This document shows, piece after piece, positions 6,516 through 15,299 of a DNA stretch of 39,739 bases (positions within the stretch are counted from its first letter, which is position 1; each line of letters opens with the position of its first letter). The translations under genes and the position numbers were made by a program. The notes beneath the pieces are model-generated. The model was not told where the DNA came from. It saw nothing but the letters and a program-made list of their open reading frames with translations, and did not search any database. The DNA comes from Azoarcus sp. (GTDB taxonomy: Bacteria; Pseudomonadota; Gammaproteobacteria; Burkholderiales; Rhodocyclaceae), in assembly GCA_023230755.1 (NCBI GenBank), contig JALNWS010000009.1, positions 1 through 39,739 on the forward strand, written 5' to 3'.

Positions 6516-7892
6516 ATGACCGCCACCCGCCGCCCGACCGAACTGCTTGCGCCCGCAGGCTCCCTCGACATGATGCGCACCGCCTTCGCCTATGGCGCCG
6601 ATGCGGTGTATGCCGGCCAGCCGCGCTACTCGCTGCGGGTGCGCAACAACAGCTTCGACAAGCTCGATGCACTCGCGGCCGGCATTGACGAAGCACACGC
6701 TGCGGGCAAGGGCTTCTACCTGGTTGCCAACATCTATCCGCACAACGCCAAGGTTCGCACTTTCGAGCGCGACATCGCGCCCGTGATCGACATGCAGCCC
6801 GACGCGCTGATCATGGCCGACCCGGGCCTGATGATGCTGGTGCGCGAGCGCTGGCCGGACATGGCGATCCACCTCTCGGTGCAGGCCAACACCACAAACT
6901 ACGCGAGCGTGCGGTTCTGGCAGTCGATGGGGGTGAAACGCATCATCCTGTCGCGCGAGCTGTCGCTGGACGAAGTCGCCGAGATTCGCGATGCCTGCCC
7001 CGACATGGAGCTCGAAGTCTTTGTGCACGGCGCGCTGTGCATCGCCTACTCCGGCCGCTGCCTGCTGTCGGGCTATTTCAACCATCGCGACCCCAACCAG
7101 GGCAGCTGCACCAACTCCTGCCGCTGGGACTACAAGGTGCACGCGGGCACCGAGACCGCAAGCGGTGACATTCAGACCTGCAGCAGCGCCCCCGCACTGG
7201 GCAATCCGCGTGACTTCGGCACGGTGGGCACGGCGCTCGGCGGCGGGCCACGACACGCCGAGGCAAACCGGACATGGCTGCTCGAAGAGGGTTCCCGCCC
7301 GGGCGAGCTGATGCCGATCGAAGAAGACGAGCACGGCACCTACATCATGAACTCGCGCGACCTGCGCGCCATCGAGCATGTACAGCGACTGGTGGACATC
7401 GGTGTCGACTCGCTCAAGATAGAGGGTCGCACCAAGAGCCCCTACTATGTAGCGCGCACCAGCCAGGGCTACCGGCGCGCAATTGACGACGCCCGTGCCG
7501 GGCGCCCGTTCGACCTGCAGCTGCTCGGCGAACTCGAAGGCCTCGCCAACCGCGGCTACACGGACGGCTTCTATCAGCGCCACCACACCCCCGAACACCA
7601 GAACTACCTGCGCGGCCACTCGGAATCAGGGCGTAGCCTGCTGGTGGGCGAAATGGTCGGCTTCGATGACGCACACGGACTGGCCGAAATCGAGGTGAAG
7701 AACCGTTTCGGGGTCGGCGACATGCTGGAGTTCGTCCAACCCGACGGCAACTTCACTGTGGCGTGCACGCACATGGAAGATGTCGATGGCGCGATGGTAA
7801 GCATGGTACCGGGCAGCGGACGCCGCATCCGGCTCGCCCTGCCGGCCGGCGCCAATCCGGCCCAACCCTGTTTCGTCGCCCGTTTCCTCTGA
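6516..7892 (+). CDS. trhP: U32 family tRNA hydroxylation protein TrhP (YegQ)
   Basis: Product of 458 residues from the ATG at 6516 (E. coli YegQ/TrhP about 453). Near-identical family blocks are present: FAYGADAVYAGQPRYSLRVR, NIYPHNAKVRTFERDI, HLSVQANTTN, IILSRELSL, EDEHGTYIMNSRDLRAIEHV and SLKIEGRTKSPYY. TrhP is needed for the prephenate-dependent hydroxylation of U34 (ho5U, the precursor of cmo5U) in tRNAs. Family members are annotated as U32 peptidases, but protease activity is doubtful. Four Cys in GALCIAYSGRC and GSCTNSC fall where U32 proteins such as UbiU/UbiV hold an iron-sulphur cluster. The frame continues upstream, but homology begins just after 6516. Confidence 0.93.
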   Translation: MTATRRPTELLAPAGSLDMMRTAFAYGADAVYAGQPRYSLRVRNNSFDKLDALAAGIDEAHAAGKGFYLVANIYPHNAKVRTFERDIAPVIDMQPDALIMADPGLMMLVRERWPDMAIHLSVQANTTNYASVRFWQSMGVKRIILSRELSLDEVAEIRDACPDMELEVFVHGALCIAYSGRCLLSGYFNHRDPNQGSCTNSCRWDYKVHAGTETASGDIQTCSSAPALGNPRDFGTVGTALGGGPRHAEANRTWLLEEGSRPGELMPIEEDEHGTYIMNSRDLRAIEHVQRLVDIGVDSLKIEGRTKSPYYVARTSQGYRRAIDDARAGRPFDLQLLGELEGLANRGYTDGFYQRHHTPEHQNYLRGHSESGRSLLVGEMVGFDDAHGLAEIEVKNRFGVGDMLEFVQPDGNFTVACTHMEDVDGAMVSMVPGSGRRIRLALPAGANPAQPCFVARFL

Positions 7893-7932
7893 TCAGGAGG
7901 GCGCAGATACTCAGGGGTGACAAGTCTCCGCA

Positions 7933-8508
7933 TCAGGTACCAAACGGCCCTCCCGGACTGCGGAGCGGCCGGGCCTGATTCCAGGCGACCATACCGCCGA
8001 GCAACAGAAGCCCCCCGAGCAGCGCAATTGCCGCAAAGGGCAAGGCCATCGCGAGCAACCCCCAGTTGAGCGAACGCTCCAGCACAACCTTGCGCGGATC
8101 ACCCGGATCGATCCAGGCAGTGACCGGCTGCCCGACGACCATGCCCCCCAATACGGCCTTCAGCGCACGGTGGTAGCCCACCCCCTTGTGCAGGTCATAG
8201 CGTGAACCGACAAAGCTCTCTGCGTCGACCGTGTAGCGATAGCGCACCTTCAGCGCTGGCAGCGGCCTGTTGCGCAGGAAGTCGGCGCGTTCGATCGAAG
8301 CTGCTTCAAGGGTGGCCGGGACCGGCGTCCATTGCCGCGTCTGCATCGCTTCGTACAGCGGTTGCACCCCAAAGGAAATCGCACCGAAAATGCCGGCGAC
8401 CAGCAAGGCCACGCCGAACAAAGGGAAGATGAGCCTGATCCCGCCTTCGACAAGATACAACTTAAGTGATGTTCGAGACATGGAGGAGGGGGTCGTAAGA
8501 GATGCCAT
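7933..8508 (-). CDS. DUF3592 membrane protein
   Basis: Product of 191 residues. There are two hydrophobic segments, at about 24-46 and 150-175. Between them is an extracytoplasmic or cytoplasmic domain with the DUF3592 pattern: WTPVPATLEAASIE, LKVRYRYTVDAESFVGSRY and GQPVTAWIDPGDPRKVVLE. The function of this family is unknown. An alternative start at 8481 (M10) is possible; neither start has a convincing ribosome site. It converges with trhP and is divergent from the GNAT gene, so it stands alone. Confidence 0.7.
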   Translation of the reverse strand: MASLTTPSSMSRTSLKLYLVEGGIRLIFPLFGVALLVAGIFGAISFGVQPLYEAMQTRQWTPVPATLEAASIERADFLRNRPLPALKVRYRYTVDAESFVGSRYDLHKGVGYHRALKAVLGGMVVGQPVTAWIDPGDPRKVVLERSLNWGLLAMALPFAAIALLGGLLLLGGMVAWNQARPLRSPGGPFGT

Positions 8509-8672
8509 ATTCTATGGCCCAACGCACCATACTGAAAACGACATAGCGCAGAGCAGGAACGCAGCGCGGACACAAAACTCGACAAGCCGCGCACGGAAGA
8601 CGAAAATTCCCGTCCGGGTGACCTGAATTTCAGGCATCGGATGCAAGCCTCCCGACCAGAAACACACCAGCC

Positions 8673-9209
8673 ATGACCCTCCGCCCTCAAGACACAAACG
8701 CTTCGCCTGCGCCCCGGATTGCCGTGGCCGACCTCGAGCGGGGAGCTGATGCCGGGGCCTTCATCGACCTGCTCGATCACTATGCCCGCGATCCGATGGG
8801 GGGCAAGAAGCCGCTCACTGCCGCGGTGCGCGCTTCGCTCATCGAGCGCCTGCTGCAGCGCAATGATTTCGTGGCCTTCATCGCCTTCAATGGCGACACG
8901 CCATGCGGTCTGATCAACTGTTTCGAGGGCTTCTCGACCTTTGCCGCAGCGCCCTTGCTCAACATTCACGACCTGATCGTGCATGCAGACTTTCGCGGCC
9001 GGGGCGTGGGTCGCGCCCTGCTTGGCGCGGCCGAGGCAGAAGCCCGCAGGCGCGGCTGCTGCAAGCTCACACTGGAAGTGCTGTCAAACAATCACACCGC
9101 CCTGGCCACCTACGAGCGTGCGGGCTTTCGTCCCTACGTCCTCGACCCCACGGCCGGCCACGCCCAGCTTCTGCAGAAGTGGCTCGACACCGCCCCCATG
9201 CAACCCTAG
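8673..9209 (+). CDS. GNAT family N-acetyltransferase
   Basis: Product of 178 residues with a single GNAT fold. The acetyl-CoA pyrophosphate-binding motif A is clear: IHDLIVHADFRGRGVGRALL (R/Q-x-x-G-x-G/A). It is followed by a helix and the motif B region LTLEVLSNNHTALATYERAGF, typical of the superfamily. The acceptor (protein N-terminus, amino acid, antibiotic or polyamine) cannot be told from the sequence. The gene is isolated: divergent from the DUF3592 gene and followed by a hairpin before the ABC-F gene. Confidence 0.85.
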   Translation: MTLRPQDTNASPAPRIAVADLERGADAGAFIDLLDHYARDPMGGKKPLTAAVRASLIERLLQRNDFVAFIAFNGDTPCGLINCFEGFSTFAAAPLLNIHDLIVHADFRGRGVGRALLGAAEAEARRRGCCKLTLEVLSNNHTALATYERAGFRPYVLDPTAGHAQLLQKWLDTAPMQP

Positions 9210-9245
9210 CCCGGCCATGCCGATCCTTCGCTGCAGTGCAACCTG

Positions 9246-9275
9246 CCTTGCGCTATAATGCAAGGCTTTGTTTTA
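9246..9275 (+). terminator. Hairpin plus T-rich tail after the GNAT gene; overlaps a -10-like box
   Basis: Stem CCTTGC (9246-9251) and GCAAGG (9260-9265) with an 8-base loop, followed by CTTTGTTTTAT. This fits a short intrinsic terminator for the acetyltransferase gene. The loop contains TATAAT, so the same bases may instead, or also, act as the promoter of the next gene. Confidence 0.45.
9254..9259 (+). promoter_or_regulatory. -10 box (TATAAT) for the ybiT-like gene
   Basis: Perfect TATAAT 36 bases before the GTG at 9296. The hexamer 17 bases upstream (9231-9236, CTGCAG) matches the -35 consensus poorly. The -10 lies at the centre of the inverted repeat described for 9246-9265. Confidence 0.45.
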
Positions 9276-9295
9276 TCTGAAAAACAGGATTTACC

Positions 9296-10921
9296 GTGCT
9301 CGTCGCCGCCAATATCACCATGCAGTTCGGGGCCAAGCCCCTGTTCGAGAACGTCTCCGTCAAATTCGGCGACGGCAACCGTTACGGCCTGATCGGCGCC
9401 AACGGCGCGGGCAAGTCGACTTTCATGAAGATCCTTTGCGGTGCGCTTGAGCCATCGGCCGGCAACGTCTCGAAGGATCCGCACGAGCGCATGGCCTACC
9501 TGCGCCAGGATCAGTTCGGCTTTGAAGAGCTGCGCGTGCTCGACGTGGTGCTGATGGGACACGAGCAGATGTGGGCGTGCATGGCCGAGAAGGATGCGAT
9601 CTACGCCAACCCCGAAGCCACCGAAGACGACTACATGCGCGCCGCCGAACTCGAAGGCAAGTTCGGCGAGTATGACGGCTACACCGCCGAAGCGCGTGCT
9701 GGCGAACTCCTGCTTGGCGTCGGCATCGGCACCGAACTGCACAACGGCCCGATGAAGAACGTCGCACCGGGCTGGAAGCTGCGCGTGCTGCTGTGTCAGG
9801 CGCTGTTCGCCAATCCCGAGATCCTGCTGCTCGACGAACCGACCAACAACCTCGACATCAACACCATCCGCTGGCTCGAAGACGTGCTCAACAATCGTGA
9901 CTGCACGATGGTGATCATTTCCCACGACCGCCACTTCCTGAACCAGGTCTGTACCCACATGGCCGACCTGGACTACGGCACCATCACCGTGTACGCGGGC
10001 AACTACGACGACTACATGGAAGCGGCGACCATCGCCCGCGAGCGTCAGTCCGCGGCCAACTCGCGCGCCAAGGACAAGATCTCCGAGCTGCAGCAGTTCG
10101 TGCGCCGCTTCTCCGCCAACAAGTCCAAGGCCAAGCAGGCCACCAGCCGCCTCAAGCTGATCGACAAGCTCAAGCCCGAAGACGTCAAGCCCTCGTCGCG
10201 CCAGTACCCGTGGATCCGCTTCGACTACGACGAGAAGGACAAGCTGCACCGCCTGGCCTGCGAAGTCGACAACATCAGCTTCGCCTACGATGGCATGGAC
10301 AAGCCGCTGATCAACCGCTTCTCGCTGGCAATCGATGCCGGCGACAAGATCGGCATCATCGGCGAAAACGGCGTCGGCAAGACCACGCTGATGAAGCTGC
10401 TGATCGGCGAACTCACCCCGCAGAAGGGTGCAGTGAAATGGGCGGAGAAGGCCAAGCCCGGCTACTACGCTCAGGATCACTCGTCCGACTTTGCCAAGGA
10501 CAGCAGCCTGACCGACTGGATTGCCGACTACGCCCGCATCACCGCAGACGCCGTCGGCGGCGATGTCGAGACCCTGATCCGCGGCACCCTCGGCCGCCTG
10601 CTGTTCTCCGGTGACGAGGTCAAGAAGTCGGTCAAGGTCATCTCCGGTGGCGAGCAGGGACGGATGCTGTTCGGCAAGCTGATGCTGTCGCGTCCCAACG
10701 TGCTGCTGATGGACGAACCGACCAACCACCTCGACATGGAATCAATCGAGTCGCTGAACACCGGCCTCGACAAGTTCCCCGGCACCCTGGTCTTCATCTC
10801 GCACGACCGCGAGTTCGTCTCCTCGCTGGCGACACGCATCATCGAGATCAAGCTCGACGGCACCATCATCGACTATCGCGGCACTTACGAAGAGTACCTC
10901 TCCAGCCAGGGCGTCGAGTAA
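9296..10921 (+). CDS. ybiT: ABC-F family ATPase, YbiT type
   Basis: Product of 541 residues (E. coli YbiT 530), starting at GTG with the family-typical MLVAANITMQFGAKPLFENV. It has two ATP-binding domains. The first has Walker A GANGAGKS (34-41), a degenerate signature VAPGWKLRV and Walker B LLLDEPTNNLD. The second has GENGVGKT, signature ISGGEQGR and LLMDEPTNHLD. The linker between them carries the basic SANKSKAKQATSR stretch. There are no membrane helices. ABC-F proteins act on the ribosome E site/peptidyl-transferase centre to relieve stalled translation. The exact role of YbiT remains poorly known; resistance is not implied. Confidence 0.93.
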   Translation: MLVAANITMQFGAKPLFENVSVKFGDGNRYGLIGANGAGKSTFMKILCGALEPSAGNVSKDPHERMAYLRQDQFGFEELRVLDVVLMGHEQMWACMAEKDAIYANPEATEDDYMRAAELEGKFGEYDGYTAEARAGELLLGVGIGTELHNGPMKNVAPGWKLRVLLCQALFANPEILLLDEPTNNLDINTIRWLEDVLNNRDCTMVIISHDRHFLNQVCTHMADLDYGTITVYAGNYDDYMEAATIARERQSAANSRAKDKISELQQFVRRFSANKSKAKQATSRLKLIDKLKPEDVKPSSRQYPWIRFDYDEKDKLHRLACEVDNISFAYDGMDKPLINRFSLAIDAGDKIGIIGENGVGKTTLMKLLIGELTPQKGAVKWAEKAKPGYYAQDHSSDFAKDSSLTDWIADYARITADAVGGDVETLIRGTLGRLLFSGDEVKKSVKVISGGEQGRMLFGKLMLSRPNVLLMDEPTNHLDMESIESLNTGLDKFPGTLVFISHDREFVSSLATRIIEIKLDGTIIDYRGTYEEYLSSQGVE

Positions 10922-10954
10922 GCGTCCGGCTCGTCGGCCTTCAACCGTCCGCCC

Positions 10955-13516
10955 TCACTCCGCCACCTTCCCGCCCTGCCCCCAGGCAGCGAGCAGGCTG
11001 GCGGCCGGCAGTGGCTTGTCGTAAAGATAGCCCTGCCCGATATCGCAGCCTTCGGTGCGCATGAAGTCGGCCTGACTTCGCGTTTCAACCCCTTCGGCAA
11101 CCGTGTTCAGACCAAGGCTGCGCGCCAGCGCGATCACCGCCCGAATGATCGCCTCGCCGTTGGCATCGCGACCGATGTCACCCACGAACGACTGATCGAC
11201 TTTCAGGCGGTTGAGTGGCAATCGCCTCAGATAGGCCAGGCTTGAATAGCCGGTTCCGAAATCGTCAATGGCCAGCGCAACGCCCAGCTTGCGAAGTCCG
11301 TCAAGAACCTCAAGCGCCCGTTCGGGCTCGCGCATGACCATCGACTCGGTCACTTCGAGCTCGACGCGTTCGGCGGCCAGACCACTTCTCTTCAGCGCGT
11401 TTGCGGTCACGGCTACGATCTGGTCGCGGTCGATCTGTCGCGCAGACAGGTTGACGGCAACCAGTGGAACATGGAACCCGTCGGCATCCCAGGCCACCAT
11501 CTGTCTGCACGCTTCATTGAGCACCCATTCGCCGATCTCGCCAATGATGCCCATTTCCTCGGCAAGCGGGATGAACTGCCCCGGTGAGACCAGACCGAGC
11601 TCAGGGTGCCGCCAACGTACCAGCGCTTCGACCCCTGCAAGAAGGCCGCGTGCGAAATCGATCTGAGGCTGGTATTGCAGGACCAGCTCTCCACGCGCGA
11701 CCGCCCCACGCAAGGCGTTCTCCATGACCAGGCGTTCCAGTGAGCCAGCGGTCAGATCCAGCGAGAAAAACTGATAGTTATTGCGCCCCTGCGACTTGGC
11801 CTCGTACATCGCCAGATCGGCATGCTTGAGCAGCGTGTCGGCGTCGTCGCCATCGTCAGGATAGCGCGCGATGCCGATGCTCGCAGTCACGGTCAGTGCA
11901 TGCCCGCCGACCGTCCGCGGCGTGGAAAAGATGTCGAGAATTTTGCGCGCGACGGTCGTCACCTGCCGCACGTCAGTCTCGTCTTCCAGCAGCAGCACGA
12001 ACTCGTCCCCACCCAGTCGCGCAAGTGTGTCACTGGCCCGGATCAGGCTGCTGACGCGGGTCCCGACATCAATCAAAAGCTCATCCCCTACCGTATGTCC
12101 AAGCGTGTCATTGACGCTCTTGAAGCGGTCGAGATCGAAAAACAGCAGGGCAAGCGTGGCACCCTCACGCCGCGCCCGCATCAGGGCGTGCTCAAGCCGG
12201 TCGCGCAACAGAATCCGGTTGGGCAGGCGGGTGAGTGAGTCGTGATAGGCGAGAAAGTCGATCCTCTCCTGCGCCACCTTGAGAGAGGAGATATCGCTGA
12301 ACACGGCCACGTAATGCGTAATCTGCTCGTCGCTGTCGCGCACCACGCTGATGGTCAGCCACTGCGGATAGAGTTCGCCACATTTTCGCCGGTTCCACAA
12401 TTCGCCGCGCCATTGGCCGGTGGCGTTCACACTGCGCCAGATGTCGCGGTAGAACTCCGCACCGTGCCGGCCGGACTTGAGAATGCGCGGGTTGCCACCG
12501 AGCACCTCATTCTTGCTATAGCCGGTAATCGTTTCAAAGGCGGGGTTCACGGTCAGGATGGCGCCCTTTGCATCGGTCACCATGACGCCTTCCAGCGTGC
12601 TGTTGAACACGCGATCGGCCAGACGCAGGTCTTCATCGGCACGGCGGCGATTGGTGATATCGCGCGCAAACCCCACCGTGCCCAGCAAGTCGCCCTGGCG
12701 GTCGGTTACTGCGGCCTTGTAGGTTTCAAACCAGCGCATTTCATCGCCGACCCTGATCTGCTCCTCGACCGAGCGGCTCTTGCCGCTCTCCACCACCACG
12801 CGGTCGTCCTCGACATATTGCCGTGCCAGCTCATCCGGCCACAGATCCGCATCTTCCCTGCCCTTGACCGCCTCGGGGTCAGCCACGCCACACGCTTCTG
12901 AAAAACTGCGATTGACCGAGAGAAAACGACCGTCACGCCCCTTGAGCCAGACCAGAAAGGGGAAGTTGTCGATCAGCGCCTGCTGGTAGTGCAGTCGCTG
13001 TTCGAGGCTGGTATTGAGTTCCAGGATTCTCGCATCAGCCCGCTGCTGGTCCTCCAGCACGCTCAGCAGCACCTTTCGGGCCTGGTCGGCGTCGAGCAGC
13101 AGCTGCGCCATTTCGGCCCTGGCCTGACGAGTCGCGGTCTCGGCTTCGAGGCGCTGGGTAACATCAATACATGCCCCCGCTACCGCCGGCGCCCCTTCGA
13201 GCAGCGCGTAACTCCCGTGCACTTCGACCTGGATTTCGATGCCATCGCGTCGCAAACCGGCAAAAACGTAGTGTACGGGCTGAACGCCCCGAGACTTTCG
13301 CTGCGCAGCTGTGTTGCGCACGCGATCGCGATCACGCTCTGCGACCAGCAAATCTGTTGGAACACGATCAATCACGTCCGCGGGCGAGTCGTACCCGAAC
13401 ATCGTGGCAAAGGCTTGGTTGACGTAGCGGAAGTATCCATGCTGAATCACGTAGTTCGCAATCAGAGACTGCTCGACAACCGACCGGTACACCTCGTCCA
13501 TATTGACCTTTTTCAC
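10955..13516 (-). CDS. PAS-PAS-PAS-GGDEF-EAL cyclic-di-GMP signalling protein
   Basis: Product of 853 residues with a GTG start at 13516; an ATG at 13501 is also possible. Domains: PAS (about 10-125), a coiled coil (125-175), PAS (178-295), PAS (300-415), GGDEF (420-585) and EAL (590-845). The cyclase motif GGDEF (502-506) is intact. A product-inhibition I-site RASD (493-496) lies the required five residues upstream. The phosphodiesterase domain has EALVRW (630-635), DDFGTGYSS and EGVET. Both activities therefore look possible. No membrane segment is seen, so it is a cytosolic sensor. Its start overlaps the stop of the upstream PAS-GAF gene by 4 bases (GTGA), indicating coupled translation. 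Confidence 0.92.
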   Translation of the reverse strand: MKKVNMDEVYRSVVEQSLIANYVIQHGYFRYVNQAFATMFGYDSPADVIDRVPTDLLVAERDRDRVRNTAAQRKSRGVQPVHYVFAGLRRDGIEIQVEVHGSYALLEGAPAVAGACIDVTQRLEAETATRQARAEMAQLLLDADQARKVLLSVLEDQQRADARILELNTSLEQRLHYQQALIDNFPFLVWLKGRDGRFLSVNRSFSEACGVADPEAVKGREDADLWPDELARQYVEDDRVVVESGKSRSVEEQIRVGDEMRWFETYKAAVTDRQGDLLGTVGFARDITNRRRADEDLRLADRVFNSTLEGVMVTDAKGAILTVNPAFETITGYSKNEVLGGNPRILKSGRHGAEFYRDIWRSVNATGQWRGELWNRRKCGELYPQWLTISVVRDSDEQITHYVAVFSDISSLKVAQERIDFLAYHDSLTRLPNRILLRDRLEHALMRARREGATLALLFFDLDRFKSVNDTLGHTVGDELLIDVGTRVSSLIRASDTLARLGGDEFVLLLEDETDVRQVTTVARKILDIFSTPRTVGGHALTVTASIGIARYPDDGDDADTLLKHADLAMYEAKSQGRNNYQFFSLDLTAGSLERLVMENALRGAVARGELVLQYQPQIDFARGLLAGVEALVRWRHPELGLVSPGQFIPLAEEMGIIGEIGEWVLNEACRQMVAWDADGFHVPLVAVNLSARQIDRDQIVAVTANALKRSGLAAERVELEVTESMVMREPERALEVLDGLRKLGVALAIDDFGTGYSSLAYLRRLPLNRLKVDQSFVGDIGRDANGEAIIRAVIALARSLGLNTVAEGVETRSQADFMRTEGCDIGQGYLYDKPLPAASLLAAWGQGGKVAE

Positions 13517-14895
13517 CGCGAATCCCCCCCGTAACGCGGCGGCTCGCCAAGGCGCAACAGCAGGGCGTTGACCTCATCCTTCAATTCAAGCACCCGTGAC
13601 TCCCGCCCGAGCGTTACCGCATACCAGCGTCGCATCTCCTCGACACTCGCGGCAAGCCGCGACGACTCGCGATGGCGCTCGAGAGCAATTGAGAGCAGCT
13701 GGCTGATGCTGTCGAACTGCTGACGCTCGTGCTCGGCTGCCTCACGCGGCATGCGGTAATAGGCAGCAAAAGTGCCCATCACACGGCCATCGGAGGCCAG
13801 AAAGGGCTCCGACCAGCAGGCGCGCAAACCATGCGCAAGCGCCACTTGTGCGTAATCCGCCCACAGCGGACTGTGTTCGATATCACTGACGAACACCGGT
13901 TTCGCCGTAAAGGCAGCCGTTCCGCAGGAACCCGCGACAGGACCGATGCGCACACCGTTGATGGCCTCGCAATAGGCTGCGGGCAAGCTCGGGACGGCGC
14001 CGGTATGCAGATGCCGCCCCTCCTCGTCCAGCAGCAGGATGGAGCACAGCATGTCCGGATTCTGCTGCTCGAGCAGCGTGGTCACATACAGCAGCGTTTC
14101 CTTCAACGCTTCTCCGCGAGCGACGCGTTCGAGGGTGCTGTTCGATAACTCAAGCATGCGCTGCGAGCGTGCGCTCTCGGTAATATCGCTCCATACCGTC
14201 GACACACAGTGGCGCCCGCGCAGCATCAACGCCCGCGCGCTCACCCGGACATCGCGCAACTCGCCGCTGTGATTCCGATACCGCGTGGCGAACACACCCT
14301 CGCCACGGGCGACGACCTGGCTGAAATGTTCAGCAAGCAGCGCGTTGTCCTGATCCACCTCGAAATCGAGCAGCTTGAGTCTGCTGAAATCCTCTCGCTC
14401 GTACCCGAAATTGTGCCGTGCGGCTTCATTGAACTCGAGCACCGCACCACTATCAGAATCGAACAGCAATATCGAATCCACGGCCTGGTTAACGATGGCG
14501 CCGTAAACTTCCTCACGCTCGGCCAGCACTGCCTGGGCCTGATGCAGCGCAGTCATGTCACGCGCAACGCCCAGCACACCGATCAGTTCGCCGTCGGCAC
14601 CGAACATCGGCGTCTTGACGGTTTCCAGCAGTTCGCGATGGCCATCGGCAAAGTCGATCCAGTCACTGTGGCGCGCAGGCTGAGCGCTCTGCATCACGGC
14701 GAGATCCTCTGCGCGAATGGACTCGGCCAGATCAGGTCGGAGCAGGTCATAGTCGCACTTGCCGAGCACTTCCGCTTCAGGGAGCCCGAAAACGGACGCA
14801 ACGCGGGCATTGCAGGCAAGGAACACCCCTTCCCTGTCCTTCAGAAATACGAGGTCAGACGCGCCAGCCAGCGAAGCAGCAAGATGAATTGAGTT
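13513..14895 (-). CDS. PAS-PAS-GAF sensor protein, 5' end unclear
   Basis: The product holds PAS, PAS and GAF domains and ends with a helical tail, RVLELKDEVNALLLRLG, of the sort that links sensor modules. No output domain is present. From the first obvious start (GTG 14826) the protein would be 437 residues and begin inside the first PAS domain. In-frame sequence upstream, to an in-frame TGA just beyond 14895, reads SIHLAASLAGASDLVFLKDR, a normal PAS beginning, but offers only ATA, ATT or CTG as starts. An ATG at 14966 opens another frame through the same area. The coordinates cover the open frame. The gene may use a rare start or carry a frameshift. Confidence 0.7.
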   Translation of the reverse strand, partial: NSIHLAASLAGASDLVFLKDREGVFLACNARVASVFGLPEAEVLGKCDYDLLRPDLAESIRAEDLAVMQSAQPARHSDWIDFADGHRELLETVKTPMFGADGELIGVLGVARDMTALHQAQAVLAEREEVYGAIVNQAVDSILLFDSDSGAVLEFNEAARHNFGYEREDFSRLKLLDFEVDQDNALLAEHFSQVVARGEGVFATRYRNHSGELRDVRVSARALMLRGRHCVSTVWSDITESARSQRMLELSNSTLERVARGEALKETLLYVTTLLEQQNPDMLCSILLLDEEGRHLHTGAVPSLPAAYCEAINGVRIGPVAGSCGTAAFTAKPVFVSDIEHSPLWADYAQVALAHGLRACWSEPFLASDGRVMGTFAAYYRMPREAAEHERQQFDSISQLLSIALERHRESSRLAASVEEMRRWYAVTLGRESRVLELKDEVNALLLRLGEPPRYGGDSR

Positions 14896-15245
14896 TATGG
14901 AAACACCTCAAGGTAGCGTGGTGCCGTGCAACATGATCTGGGGGCAATCATGGGATTCGCCGGCATGTTCCAGATCGGCTCAATCATGCCGTCGGCCGAT
15001 TATGGCGCAGCCAGCGCCAGTTTCGTGTGCAGAATTACAGCTGACGCTGTCATTTCCTGATCGTCTGCTGACAGGTCCTGACGACAATGTCGGGGCGCGC
15101 GATCATTGCAATGCAGCATGCGATCCACAGCATTGGAAAGATGGCGGTAAATTTTCTTGCTCGTGATCACGTTCGGGTAATCCTGCGCTGAAAAAGTTCC
15201 GTGCGCGCGCCTTGCGGCACAATGCTTCAAGCGTAAACGCAGAAC
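14896..15245. other. Long intergenic stretch upstream of the PAS-GAF gene
   Basis: About 350 bases with no convincing gene. A minus-strand frame of 85 codons (15000-15257) lacks a ribosome site and homology. A CATAAT hexamer on the minus strand (15004-14999) could be a -10 box but has no good -35. The sequence includes a TGATCA palindrome near 15165. It presumably holds the promoter of the c-di-GMP gene pair. Confidence 0.4.
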
Positions 15246-15280
15246 AGCCCGGCGCATACCGCTCAGGTATGTGCCGGGCT
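15246..15280 (-). terminator. Strong hairpin downstream of the OmpA lipoprotein gene
   Basis: Nearly perfect 15-bp arms (AGCCCGGCgCATACC and GGTATGtGCCGGGCT) with a 5-base loop, 20 bases past the stop of the gene ending at 15300. On the minus strand it is followed by GTTCTGCG and then TTT, a weak U tract. It probably ends the DUF4398/OmpA operon. Confidence 0.6.
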
Positions 15281-15299
15281 GGCGGAAAGACGTCTGATT

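Noticed and set aside
9206..10729. 507-codon minus-strand open frame opposite the ABC-F gene
   Set aside because: Composition is typical of the antisense frame of a strongly coding GC-rich gene; the plus-strand gene matches YbiT throughout.
9296..10921. ABC-F gene as an antibiotic-resistance determinant
   Set aside because: The protein matches the housekeeping YbiT type along its full length; nothing in the sequence or neighbours suggests resistance.
15000..15257. Minus-strand 85-codon open frame in the long gap before the PAS-GAF gene
   Set aside because: No ribosome site, no recognisable domain, and it runs into the terminator hairpin of the neighbouring operon; probably chance in GC-rich DNA.
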